This document shows, piece after piece, positions 15,128-22,915 of a stretch of 38,201 bases of DNA; the first letter of the stretch is position 1, and the number at the start of each line of letters is the position of its first letter. This DNA comes from a virus. Below the pieces are notes generated by a model. It ran no database searches, was not told the origin of the DNA, and worked only from the letters and a program-made list of their open reading frames with translations. The position numbers and the translations under genes are program-made. The stretch is from the IMG/VR virus record IMGVR_UViG_3300009788_000197, positions 1 through 38,201 of that record. One strand, 5' to 3'.

Positions 15128-16462
15128 TTAGACGGTCACTACGCCTAGAACTGTTACCAAATGGATAGCACCTGCGAGTGTCCCTTGGAAGGTGACATTC
15201 GGAAGTGTCCGATTCGCTTTATCATTCGCCGACACGTTTGCAACAAGAGGTGCGGTGATGCTGGGAGCAGGATCATTTGTCAAGATTGTATTCGCTACTG
15301 CCTGATCCAAGATCTGTTGCATCTGGTTGACGATGATCGAAACTCCGTCATCGGTGAATGGGATCTTCTCTGAATTGACCAGAGCACTGAAGATGTTTTC
15401 GGTCATCCGAGCTTGTATCCAATCCACTCCCCTGATCACATCGATGAACTCGCCACTCGCCATCTTGCCGTCGCAAGTCATGTTGACGCCGCCGACTGTG
15501 GTATAGATGTTCGAGTTTTTACCAAGAGCGTTGTTGCGCTCAGTAGTATTGAGAAGATCTCTGGTGATGCCAGAAAGGGTCTTGAACTTCCAAGTGGTCG
15601 AACCAGGTAGCAACGGAAGACGACCGCCCATCCAAGCAGCTTCGGGGAAGTTAGCTTCGTCGTTGCTAAACATGATCGCTGTTCGATCGAAAGCAGCGGC
15701 CTTGAGCGCGGTAGCAACGTCTGTACCTGCGCTCGTGATCACATCCGAGTCGGCAGTAATAGCGATATAGATCTTGAGCAACGGTTGGATGAAGGCAGCT
15801 AACAATTCGATGTCAGCTTTCACTCTGGTATAGACTGCGAGAGCATACCAATCATCATTGATCAATTGTGCCGCTTGGATCGACGCTACATCAGTCAAGA
15901 CAGTGTCAGCAAACTGAGTTTGAGTTTCTGCGACATTCGCTTGGGATGCACCACCCGTAACACTGACCGCTGTGAAGACGTTTGTGCCTCCCGGTGTCGT
16001 GTGCGTGATAGTGATCGTCCTAGCGATCGGATCTGAAACCGCAGTAACGACCGTGCCTTCGCCTTGAATTGCAGTAGCATGGGCCGCTAGAGTTGTCGCA
16101 TGATCCGACGCAAATACTGTTGCGATCGGTGTGCCACCATCGACGGTTGTGTTGTAGGTGTTTGATGCGATCAGATCAGCGTCCAGAGTCAATACTTTGA
16201 TACTGGGAAGATCGCGGCCCTTCTTTGTAACGTAGAGGATCGTCGGCCTAATCTCCTGCCCGAAATACTTAGACGCAAACAGTTGGCTATCGGCGCCCGA
16301 CAGTGTGTCTTGAGTAACTTCAGTAGCAGAGGAATAGCTCTTGATTCGCTCCGAGAAAACGGCCTGGTTCGAGAGAAAGTTCCCCGCACCGAAGCCCACC
16401 TGAGTAACGGCAGTAGTCTGTCGACTGATCTGCACGTTAACAATTGAATTGATAGCTGACAT
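15128..16462 (-). CDS. Contractile tail sheath protein (DUF3383-like), 444 aa
   Basis: Forms the contractile outer sheath, which identifies a myovirus. Length and layout match DUF3383: an N-terminal strand (SIVNVQISRQTTAVTQVGFG) that links neighbouring subunits, a variable Ala/Thr-rich insertion (about 105-185), and a C-terminal core with WKFKTLSGI, then NNALGKNSNIYT, GVNMTCDGKMASGEFID and RGVDWIQARMTENIF. These C-terminal motifs are strongly conserved in the family. RBS AAGGAG is nine bases before the ATG. Confidence 0.9.
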   Translation of the reverse strand: MSAINSIVNVQISRQTTAVTQVGFGAGNFLSNQAVFSERIKSYSSATEVTQDTLSGADSQLFASKYFGQEIRPTILYVTKKGRDLPSIKVLTLDADLIASNTYNTTVDGGTPIATVFASDHATTLAAHATAIQGEGTVVTAVSDPIARTITITHTTPGGTNVFTAVSVTGGASQANVAETQTQFADTVLTDVASIQAAQLINDDWYALAVYTRVKADIELLAAFIQPLLKIYIAITADSDVITSAGTDVATALKAAAFDRTAIMFSNDEANFPEAAWMGGRLPLLPGSTTWKFKTLSGITRDLLNTTERNNALGKNSNIYTTVGGVNMTCDGKMASGEFIDVIRGVDWIQARMTENIFSALVNSEKIPFTDDGVSIIVNQMQQILDQAVANTILTNDPAPSITAPLVANVSANDKANRTLPNVTFQGTLAGAIHLVTVLGVVTV

Positions 16463-16493
16463 TTTAGAACACTCCTTCCAATCATAACTTCGG

Positions 16494-17042
16494 TTATGGG
16501 ATTGTTACTGTATCATCAACGGAAACTTGTGTATTGCCCTCCTGGTCCTTCACATCTCCCGTATATTCGACTGTCTCAATCTTGCCTTGATCTTCATCTT
16601 GAATTGCAGTTGCTCCCATGAGCATGTCGAGCTGTGAACGCTCTTCCCAACCTGTTTCGAGCTGGGCGGATATATCAGCAACCAACGGTATGCCCCACAC
16701 AGCAATGTTTCCAAGCTGGAATAACTGCTGCACAGCCTGAAGTTCAGTTGAGTCGCAGAGGTCGGCCATGATCTGTTTCGACCCTTCACCATACGACTTG
16801 ATGCTTACAGTGATGGTCCTGGGTCCACTGATTCGAAATGTCGCATTCGTCTCATGCGTAATATTATCTCGACTCCCGACCTTTCCCGGACCCGTTAAGA
16901 TGCTGTAACTGATGTACGGTGGCTTCGGACGGTCAATGTTTGGACGGTCCTCGATGATCCGATTTTTATCGACAAGGTTCTGGCTTGCAATCCAATCGAA
17001 GATCGTGCCCAGAAATCCCGTAAGATCAATTGCGGTCGACAT
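16494..17042 (-). CDS. Tail terminator/neck protein, 182 aa
   Basis: Sits between stopper and sheath genes, the tail-terminator position. The segment RPKPPYISYSILTGPGKVG and the later FRISGPRTITVSIKSYG resemble neck/terminator proteins of related myoviruses (P-Y-hydrophobic-x-Y start, then a beta strand with 'T-hydrophobic-S-hydrophobic'). The C-terminus contains WGIPLVADISAQLETGWEE. It overlaps the upstream gene by 17 nt; AAGGGGGG serves as RBS. Role by position and pattern. Confidence 0.7.
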   Translation of the reverse strand: MSTAIDLTGFLGTIFDWIASQNLVDKNRIIEDRPNIDRPKPPYISYSILTGPGKVGSRDNITHETNATFRISGPRTITVSIKSYGEGSKQIMADLCDSTELQAVQQLFQLGNIAVWGIPLVADISAQLETGWEERSQLDMLMGATAIQDEDQGKIETVEYTGDVKDQEGNTQVSVDDTVTIP

Positions 17043-17400
17043 CTATCTTGACCCCCCTTGCCTTGCGGTATGATCCCCAGTCTTCAACGACCTGGACTTC
17101 GTACTCGGTTCCCATTCGCACCATCACATCGTTTTCCTTAACGGCGAATGGTGTATAGATCCAAAGGTGCTGCCGATTGCGATCACCCTCTGGTAACTGC
17201 AACTGCTCCTTGCCAGTCAATGGTTGGACGCTGGCCTTCTCGCAGTCGAATTCGACGAAGCTTTTTGACTCAACATATTTTCCACGACGATACACGCCGA
17301 GTGCTTTTCTTTTGAATAGAACACGCTCACCATCCTCGATCAATTGACAATCGTCTTCGAGATCGATCAGTAATCCTGATGCTGAGTTTCGTTCGGTCAT
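17026..17400 (-). CDS. Head closure/stopper-like neck protein, 124 aa
   Basis: Small beta-rich protein between the gp10-like and terminator genes. It contains repeated short strands (GVYRRGKYVE, SFVEFDCEKASVQPLTGKEQ, HLWIYTPFAVKENDVM, YEVQVVEDWG); the S-V-Q-P-L-x-G-x-E motif is common in head-closure and head-tail joining proteins of siphoviruses and myoviruses. Start overlaps the preceding stop (ATGA). Function is inferred from motif and order. Confidence 0.65.
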   Translation of the reverse strand: MTERNSASGLLIDLEDDCQLIEDGERVLFKRKALGVYRRGKYVESKSFVEFDCEKASVQPLTGKEQLQLPEGDRNRQHLWIYTPFAVKENDVMVRMGTEYEVQVVEDWGSYRKARGVKIDVDRN

Positions 17401-17879
17401 CCTACGCCCTTCTTAATCACAGTCTCGAAAGCTATCGACCTGTGCAGCTCACGGCTGTCCACTAGAGGGTTATTGAACCCTTTCGCTTCGATTGTACTCG
17501 GTGCATTGGCAGGATCGTTTAGCTTTAATATTCGCTGTTGAATCAAGGTCTGGATTTTAAAGCCCAATTTATCCAGGGCCTTCTTGGTGTCGGTCTTACC
17601 TTCCACGATCTGTCGAAATAGCTTCGCAGTAAGCTGTTCCAACTCACGACGGTTGTCATCGATGGTAGATCGGATGAAGGATCTCTCCGGTGCGTTGAGT
17701 GTTCCGAACTCATTGAAGAACGCAACCTCGGCGACCGTCAATAGACCGTCCGACGATGTGTGCTCACCAGCCTCCTCAAAAACTCCGATTTCTACAAAGG
17801 AAGTGTTGGCGGTTTTCGCCTCTTGGATGATCCGAATGGCCCCCAAGTCTTTGTCAGTCGTTTTATTTACCTTTGGCAC
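17397..17879 (-). CDS. HK97 gp10-like neck/tail-completion protein, 160 aa
   Basis: Recognised by the pattern VEIGVFEE (about 28-35), then VAFFNEFGTLNAPERSFIRS (about 51-70) and NPLVDSRELHRSIAF near the end; the N-E-F-G-T-x-x-x-P-x-R-x-F motif and the N-P-L-hydrophobic-D-S/T-x-x-L-x-x-S-I motif are the family signature. It likely helps complete the neck and join head to tail. Overlaps next gene by ATGA. Confidence 0.8.
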   Translation of the reverse strand: MPKVNKTTDKDLGAIRIIQEAKTANTSFVEIGVFEEAGEHTSSDGLLTVAEVAFFNEFGTLNAPERSFIRSTIDDNRRELEQLTAKLFRQIVEGKTDTKKALDKLGFKIQTLIQQRILKLNDPANAPSTIEAKGFNNPLVDSRELHRSIAFETVIKKGVG

Positions 17880-17888
17880 CGATCCCCC

Positions 17889-18359
17889 TTAGTTGTTTGA
17901 AGAGCGATCGTCGATATCTTCGTCGGTGATTTCAGTCCTGCGTGGATTGTCTTGCATGTGCTTGGTAAAGACTGGCTTGACTCTGTCATCGTCTTGGATG
18001 TTGGAGAGCTTGTCGCCTACGGAAATCCCACCTGCATAAGGAACTCCGTTTCTGTTAGAGGCCGATCGTAGACTCTTTGCCAAGTCGAGGAAAGCCTTCG
18101 CTCGCTGAGAGAAACTTTTCGAGACAGAACCGACGGTTTCGTCGGACTGCCTGGAAAATTTTGCTGCGAGAGCCCTAGCACCTGCGATAGATGCTTGAGA
18201 GGCGCTACCGTGGACCGTGACAAGATGCTGGATTTCTTTATCGAGCAACAACGGCCGATCGACATCAGTGTCCCCAATAGTGAACCGGACAAAGTCCTTA
18301 TCATTCTGGGATGGATCACCGCTGTACGACCAACCAGTTTTTTTCTTATCCTCAGCCAT
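17889..18359 (-). CDS. Head-tail connector adaptor, 156 aa
   Basis: The segment WSYSGDPSQNDKDFVRFTIG, then DTDVDRPLLLDKEI is the family signature of adaptor proteins that dock under the portal (S-G-D-P-S-x-x-D-x-D-x-V-R-F-x-hydrophobic-G-D-T-D ... L-D-x-E-I). I chose ATG 18359 (MAEDKKK), eight bases into the end of the zinc-finger gene; an ATG at 18380 would add seven residues and neither site has a strong RBS at ideal spacing, so the start is uncertain. The C-terminus is acidic and probably disordered. Confidence 0.75.
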   Translation of the reverse strand: MAEDKKKTGWSYSGDPSQNDKDFVRFTIGDTDVDRPLLLDKEIQHLVTVHGSASQASIAGARALAAKFSRQSDETVGSVSKSFSQRAKAFLDLAKSLRSASNRNGVPYAGGISVGDKLSNIQDDDRVKPVFTKHMQDNPRRTEITDEDIDDRSSNN

Positions 18360-18750
18360 CCGATGCGTGGTACCTCTCATGGACTTTCATTGAACGACTA
18401 GACGCGAACGTCCGATCGCATTGCGGGCAGCTTACAGATCCACCCTTAGCTTTTACGGTCTTGGACTTTTTGCGTTTTGCGGCTTTCTTTTTGGCCGGCG
18501 ATTTCTTCTTGGCGACCTTCTTTGGATCGACGGTCACACCTTTCGGAAGAGTCAAAACCTTTGCCTTCTTGTCACCCGGAAGATCGACTGGCTTCGTTGC
18601 AGAAATCCAATCGATGTTCTTGAGTGATTTGAATGTTGGCCAGGTAGTAACTTTGGGGACGAGATCGCCGTAGACATAATCAACGACTCCCCCATCCCCA
18701 TCGGGACCTCTGAAATTCCGCAAACAATAATAATCTTCTGCTGCACTCAA
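18352..18750 (-). CDS. C2H2 zinc-finger protein with Lys-rich linker, 132 aa
   Basis: Lies between the major capsid and connector adaptor genes. The start is TTG 18750 with AAGGAG upstream. Residues 1-70 form a small domain (VVDYVYGDLVPKV, then WPTFKSLKNIDWIS). Residues about 76-103 are Lys/Ala/Pro-rich like histone H1 tails (AKKKSPAKKKAAKRKKSKT). Residues 108-128 form a textbook C2H2 finger: C108-x2-C111-x12-H124-x3-H128 with the hydrophobic F at C+4 and M at the helix. A protein with a nucleic-acid-binding finger and a basic tail in the head region may bind packaged DNA or scaffold the head-neck joint. Zinc binding is predicted from spacing, not shown. Confidence 0.8.
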   Translation of the reverse strand: MSAAEDYYCLRNFRGPDGDGGVVDYVYGDLVPKVTTWPTFKSLKNIDWISATKPVDLPGDKKAKVLTLPKGVTVDPKKVAKKKSPAKKKAAKRKKSKTVKAKGGSVSCPQCDRTFASSRSMKVHERYHASDG

Positions 18751-18775
18751 ATCTCGGTTCTCCTTCCAGAAGTTA

Positions 18776-19741
18776 TTACGTCAATGTGTTCAAGAAGAAC
18801 ACGCCCAACTCAGCAGCGATCTGTTTCATGTCGATCGCCATGTCACCCTCGACACGATCTGACTCCAGGTGATTCATTCGGAACTTCTTCATTCGAGTAC
18901 CGGCCTGGGTCGCGCCCAAGTATCCAGTCCAAGAGAAGGTGTATCCGGCTGAAGGAATCATGATGCCAGGATTTGGAGCCGCGTAGACCAATAGGGCATT
19001 GTTGCCATAAAGGAATGAGAAAGAACCAGTGGCTCCTTCCGTCGCGGTGTTCTCGGTTGCATTTGCAACGAGATACTTGTCCACGCCGAACAAGCTTGCG
19101 AGCAGGTCGACCGTTAGGATCGCCTTCTGCACATACTTGATCCGATCGCGGATGTCCGGGTGATTCTTGAGGGCACGGTGAGTGCCTGGGCCAACTACTA
19201 GAACGTTTGGACGGAAGCCAGTCTTTTCCTTGACGGCGTCCTGCTGCGCATCAACGTCCTCGATCGGAGTTGAAGATGCAACGTCCCACTTCGTTCCTGG
19301 GGTGATGTCACCACCAGTAGTTGATCCAGTCCAAATGCTGGTTGTGAAATACGCTGCGGTGAAGATCTTCTCCTTGCGAAGTAAAAGCTTCTGCGTGACG
19401 TACATGGTAGCATCACGGTCCGCATCCAAAGGCTGATCGGTGTTGGCACGAGTTTGATCATCCACGTCCTTGTGCAACGCCCAAATGTCAGCGTTGTAGT
19501 TTGGAGTGTTGTCAACCTCGAAACCAGTACCGGCAGACTCTGTGCCTGGGGCGCGCTTCTCGGCTTCATCTTTGAACCAGAAATCTTTGTCATAAACAAA
19601 GTACCGATCCGACTTCTTGGTAACTGGGACGTTCGGGAAAACTCGATCCGCGATGAAGTCCTCTGCCGCCTGGATAAAGGCGATCGAGATATTCGTCAGG
19701 GGTCGATTGACATGAACGTCACTTAGCGTAGGTTGTGGCAT
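18776..19741 (-). CDS. Major capsid protein, 321 aa
   Basis: Recognised by position (after decoration gene) and by the sequence style of lambda-E/DUF-type capsids: start PQPTLSDVHVNRPLTNIS, segment RYFVYDKDFWFKDEAEKRAPG, central GFRPNVLVVGPGTHRAL, and a C-terminal FRMNHLESDRVEGDMAID. HK97-fold residue patterns (Asp/Asn-rich E-loop region, 'RPNVLVVG' strand) are visible. RBS AGGAG precedes the ATG. Length is typical for capsids of this type. Confidence 0.85.
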   Translation of the reverse strand: MPQPTLSDVHVNRPLTNISIAFIQAAEDFIADRVFPNVPVTKKSDRYFVYDKDFWFKDEAEKRAPGTESAGTGFEVDNTPNYNADIWALHKDVDDQTRANTDQPLDADRDATMYVTQKLLLRKEKIFTAAYFTTSIWTGSTTGGDITPGTKWDVASSTPIEDVDAQQDAVKEKTGFRPNVLVVGPGTHRALKNHPDIRDRIKYVQKAILTVDLLASLFGVDKYLVANATENTATEGATGSFSFLYGNNALLVYAAPNPGIMIPSAGYTFSWTGYLGATQAGTRMKKFRMNHLESDRVEGDMAIDMKQIAAELGVFFLNTLT

Positions 19742-19765
19742 TTAATACTCCTATTCTAATGCCGC

Positions 19766-20134
19766 TTAAGCCAATCGGCCTGGACGAGTTATCGATACAG
19801 AAACAACGTCGCCATCGGCTCCAGATGCTTCCAACAAACGGCCAATGATGTACTCGGTAGTCGCTGCGGCTTTCGCCTTGCCAGCTGCATCGCAAGATAC
19901 CAACGCACCTTTAGCAAGTGCGGCAGATGCTACGATCTTCGAGACACCAGTAACCATGACATCAGCAGGTTGGCCAGATACGGGCTTGTCCTGAAGAATG
20001 CCATCAATGGCCTCTCCCGTTCCCGCAAGATTGACTCCGGTGGATGTGAACTTGACGCAGAAGAACTGCTTCGCGCTCAAATCCGCCGCAGCGTCTTCGT
20101 GACCAATTCTAAAACCTGGTTGTTGAGTAGCCAT
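19766..20134 (-). CDS. Capsid decoration/cement protein (DUF2190-like), 122 aa
   Basis: Small Ala/Gly/Val-rich protein encoded between scaffold and capsid genes. The pattern QFFCVKFTSTGVNLAGTGEA, then VTGVSKIVASAALAKGALV and the end GDVVSVSITRP matches DUF2190-type cement proteins: beta strands with Ala-Gly turns and a final V-S-hydrophobic strand. The ATG shares a base with the preceding TAA. It would stabilise the capsid at the time of DNA filling. Confidence 0.8.
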   Translation of the reverse strand: MATQQPGFRIGHEDAAADLSAKQFFCVKFTSTGVNLAGTGEAIDGILQDKPVSGQPADVMVTGVSKIVASAALAKGALVSCDAAGKAKAAATTEYIIGRLLEASGADGDVVSVSITRPGRLA

Positions 20135-21126
20135 TATGCAACCCCTTTCCGCTTCTCAGCTTCGTACTCTTTGTACAGTTCAGGGTGCTGCTTCAACACT
20201 AGGTCGATCGCGGCAGTCTTGGTGATTGATTTGTCGCTGTCCTTGATGATGTCGTCAGCGGCCTTCTCGATTTTCTCCCAAGCACCTTGACCGTGGCGGG
20301 TCTGGTTGCTTCCGCCAGTTCCAAGTTCTTCGAAGACAGAAGCCTTCTCGACTTTTTCGTGAGCGGACTTGAGGACAGCTTCAGTAGTTTCGCCGTTCTC
20401 CTTGCTGACTTCATACGCTGACTTGAGAACGCGGGCAATTTTCTTGCCCTCTTCGCCTTCGTGTCCCAAGGCATTTGCTTTCGCCTCGTACTCTTTCAAC
20501 ACGCGAGCGTCCCTTTCGGCTTTCAGCTCATCGGCTAGGGTGATGTTCTTCGCTGTCTGTGCCGCCAATGCGGTATTAGAAGCTTGAACTTGTTTGCAAA
20601 CGACTTCGAGCGATGGTCGCAAGGCTTCGTCTACGCCTGATAGATCGAATGATCCATCTTCCTTCATAACTGGAATCTTGGGCATATCTCCACCTCCTTT
20701 GCCCTCTTTGTCGACAGCTTCAGTTTCGGCTTTTTTCTTTGCAGCAGCCGCCGCAGCCTCATCCTCTTCTGCCTTTTTGATCTCTTCGGGCGTTTTCTCA
20801 TCGCCCTCCTTCTTCACTTCTTTTCCGCCAAGGCTCTCAAGTGCTTTCATGAGATTGGCTTTATTGAGCGGCGAATCATCGCTGCCCACCATTCTCATTA
20901 CGGCCTTTAGAACTTTGACCTCCTCTTCTCCAAGATCGAGGTTTTTGGCGACTTCGTCGACCTTGTCCTCGTCCTTGAGATCCGCTTTCAGGATCTTCTC
21001 CAACAAACTTTTCATGCAAGTATCTCCATTTTCTTTGACGACCAAAAACCTCTTTTTTAAATTGGCACCTTTCGGCACCAATGAAGCTTCATAACCTGTG
21101 TAATCGGATAGTAGAGTGAGTGGCAT
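20134..21126 (-). CDS. Scaffold protein carrying an XkdF-like N-terminal segment, 330 aa
   Basis: Mostly charged, helical and Ala/Glu/Lys-rich (KKAEEDEAAAAAAKKKAE and long coiled coil), typical of phage scaffolds just upstream of capsid genes. The first 30 residues are different: TGYEASLVPKGANLKKRFL matches the end of XkdF-type prohead proteases (the S-L-V-x-x-G-A-N motif). In XkdF relatives I know, this motif usually sits in the protease itself before the scaffold part, so the gene boundary here may divide one domain (see findings). The gene starts one base after the preceding stop. Confidence 0.8.
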   Translation of the reverse strand: MPLTLLSDYTGYEASLVPKGANLKKRFLVVKENGDTCMKSLLEKILKADLKDEDKVDEVAKNLDLGEEEVKVLKAVMRMVGSDDSPLNKANLMKALESLGGKEVKKEGDEKTPEEIKKAEEDEAAAAAAKKKAETEAVDKEGKGGGDMPKIPVMKEDGSFDLSGVDEALRPSLEVVCKQVQASNTALAAQTAKNITLADELKAERDARVLKEYEAKANALGHEGEEGKKIARVLKSAYEVSKENGETTEAVLKSAHEKVEKASVFEELGTGGSNQTRHGQGAWEKIEKAADDIIKDSDKSITKTAAIDLVLKQHPELYKEYEAEKRKGVA

Positions 21127-21127
21127 T

Positions 21128-22915
21128 TTATTTCAGCTCCGTACGTCGGGCGAAACCGCCAATAGAGAAGGCGTTGATATCAAAATTCTTGACTGCTTCC
21201 CAGATTTCGAGATCGTCAATGATAACTCCAAGCAACCAACTCCCTTTTTTGACCTTTTCTCCATCTAACTCGAAATCGACTCGGGCGATATAACTTTCTA
21301 CGACTTTGGCGTCGGCTCTGATCTTATGTCTTAAACCAACTACCCTATGATCTGCAAGAAATGCCCACGCAGTTTTCTCAATCTCACGCGGTATAATAAT
21401 GTCAGTCTGTGCATCAACCTCAAGTGGTTCTAGGACTACGCCCAACACGAACCGTTGTTCTTCGTCGGCTTTCAGGATCTGGACTTTAACTTCTTTTTCG
21501 AAGGTGTCCGGTTTGGGCTTGACCTGCTCCTTGCAAATCCGTAGAGGCTCACCTATTTCGGGTTGTGATTCCTTTACGTTAAACCCTAGTGCCGCAGCGA
21601 TTAGAGTGTCATCTTCCTTTTCGACGACTACCATTTCTTCCGGCAATCCGTACCATCCGGTCTGGGCTGTGTTGAGTTCGTATTGGCCACCAGCTGATTT
21701 CAGTAGTGCGCCGTTACTAAACCCAGGCGCTATCGCCCACTTGACCGCTCCATCCAACTCCGAGATGCTATTGATCCATCGTACATCAAGAAGTCCCAAC
21801 CTGCTATTTTCAGTGAAGTTGTCGGTATGTAAGTTGATTAGATGCTTGCGGCGATCTTCGAACCCCAGAGGTGTTAAGTCCTGTCCCCAGTAGAGAAGGT
21901 CGAAAAGGAAAATTTTGAAGGAATCTCCGTTAGGTACAGCGTAGATCTCTGCCGAGAAATCGTGTTCAACGGCAAGAACTGCCGCCTTCTCCTCTAGGTA
22001 ATCGCCTAGCCTGTCTACCCCGAATTCGTCCTCGTACCAGATGCGCGCCTGGTTGCCTTTTTTCTCCATGATCCCGCGGCGTCCGACCATCACAGGATGG
22101 ACCCCAACCGGCAACCTGACTTGCGACCATGCCCAGGGTTCATCGAGATCGATCAAAGGCACATTCATCACAGGTGTGGCGAACGCTGGCTTCTGTAATC
22201 TGATCTGTTGGAACGGCTCGTACCCGTCGGCTTTATTTATAAGGCTATCTTGGAGAGCGTCGTCCAAAACAGGATTGCCAGGATCACCATCACGGATCTT
22301 CTGAGGAAGAGATTTTGCAAGGTCGTCCGATAAATCGAATGAAGACACTGCGTCAGGTGTTTCGGACAGAACATCCCAAAATTCCCCCGGCCATAATGAT
22401 TCGATCTCAGTACCATCAGCGAGAACGAGTGTGTGTATATGAATCCCATCGTAAGCAGAAGTCCTCACTAGCAACTGGTGATCGTGGATGCCGGTGCCAT
22501 CATCCTTGGTCGTGAGCTCCGACCCATCTGGCATAATGATTTTGTGAACGTGACCGCCGCTCTCGGTAACAATATCGACAATCTCGCTGCCGAACATGTG
22601 CTCGTGACCGCCGTCATCCTCAGTTATGACAGTCGTGCCATCGGGGAGTATGAATAGGTGAGTGTGCCGACCATCGAACAGAGACTTCTTACCGTCTCGA
22701 TCTAATCGGTGAATGTGGATGCCAGCTTCGGGGATGAACCGCTCAACGTTTTCGATCGCTTTAAGTAATAGACTCCGCCCCAGGGTGACACCCTCTTTGT
22801 AGGCTTTCTTCTTAACGTCGATCGCTTCCTTCATGATCGGTCCCAGTGGTTCCAATGCACGAGCCTTGCGGCGGTACTGCCTCGATAGATCTGACCAAGT
22901 TGCCTCGAATGTCAT
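21128..22915 (-). CDS. XkdF-like prohead protease fused to HxH repeats and a degenerate ligase-like domain, 595 aa
   Basis: ATG 22915 overlaps the MuF stop (ATGA); an upstream in-frame start at 22957 lies inside MuF and lacks support. Domains: (1) residues about 64-161 carry six His-x-His motifs (67, 84, 104, 122, 144, 159) in short beta-like repeats with P-D-G; (2) residues about 230-425 resemble the adenylation domain of ATP-dependent ligases: SAEIYAV in place of D-G-E (321-327), FLFDLLYWGQDLTPLGFEDR (336-355), NGALLKSAGGQYE (401-413), but the catalytic Lys of K-x-D-G appears replaced by Leu near LPVGVHP; (3) residues about 478-592 match XkdF: LGVVLEPLEVDAQTD, FLADHRVVGLRHK, INAFSIGG. Likely the prohead protease; the ligase-like part is probably inactive. 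Confidence 0.75.
   Translation of the reverse strand: MTFEATWSDLSRQYRRKARALEPLGPIMKEAIDVKKKAYKEGVTLGRSLLLKAIENVERFIPEAGIHIHRLDRDGKKSLFDGRHTHLFILPDGTTVITEDDGGHEHMFGSEIVDIVTESGGHVHKIIMPDGSELTTKDDGTGIHDHQLLVRTSAYDGIHIHTLVLADGTEIESLWPGEFWDVLSETPDAVSSFDLSDDLAKSLPQKIRDGDPGNPVLDDALQDSLINKADGYEPFQQIRLQKPAFATPVMNVPLIDLDEPWAWSQVRLPVGVHPVMVGRRGIMEKKGNQARIWYEDEFGVDRLGDYLEEKAAVLAVEHDFSAEIYAVPNGDSFKIFLFDLLYWGQDLTPLGFEDRRKHLINLHTDNFTENSRLGLLDVRWINSISELDGAVKWAIAPGFSNGALLKSAGGQYELNTAQTGWYGLPEEMVVVEKEDDTLIAAALGFNVKESQPEIGEPLRICKEQVKPKPDTFEKEVKVQILKADEEQRFVLGVVLEPLEVDAQTDIIIPREIEKTAWAFLADHRVVGLRHKIRADAKVVESYIARVDFELDGEKVKKGSWLLGVIIDDLEIWEAVKNFDINAFSIGGFARRTELK

Noticed and set aside
20594-21094. Plus-strand frame of 166 codons
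   Set aside because: Antisense to the Ala/Lys/Glu-rich scaffold gene, giving a Ser/Phe-rich shadow.
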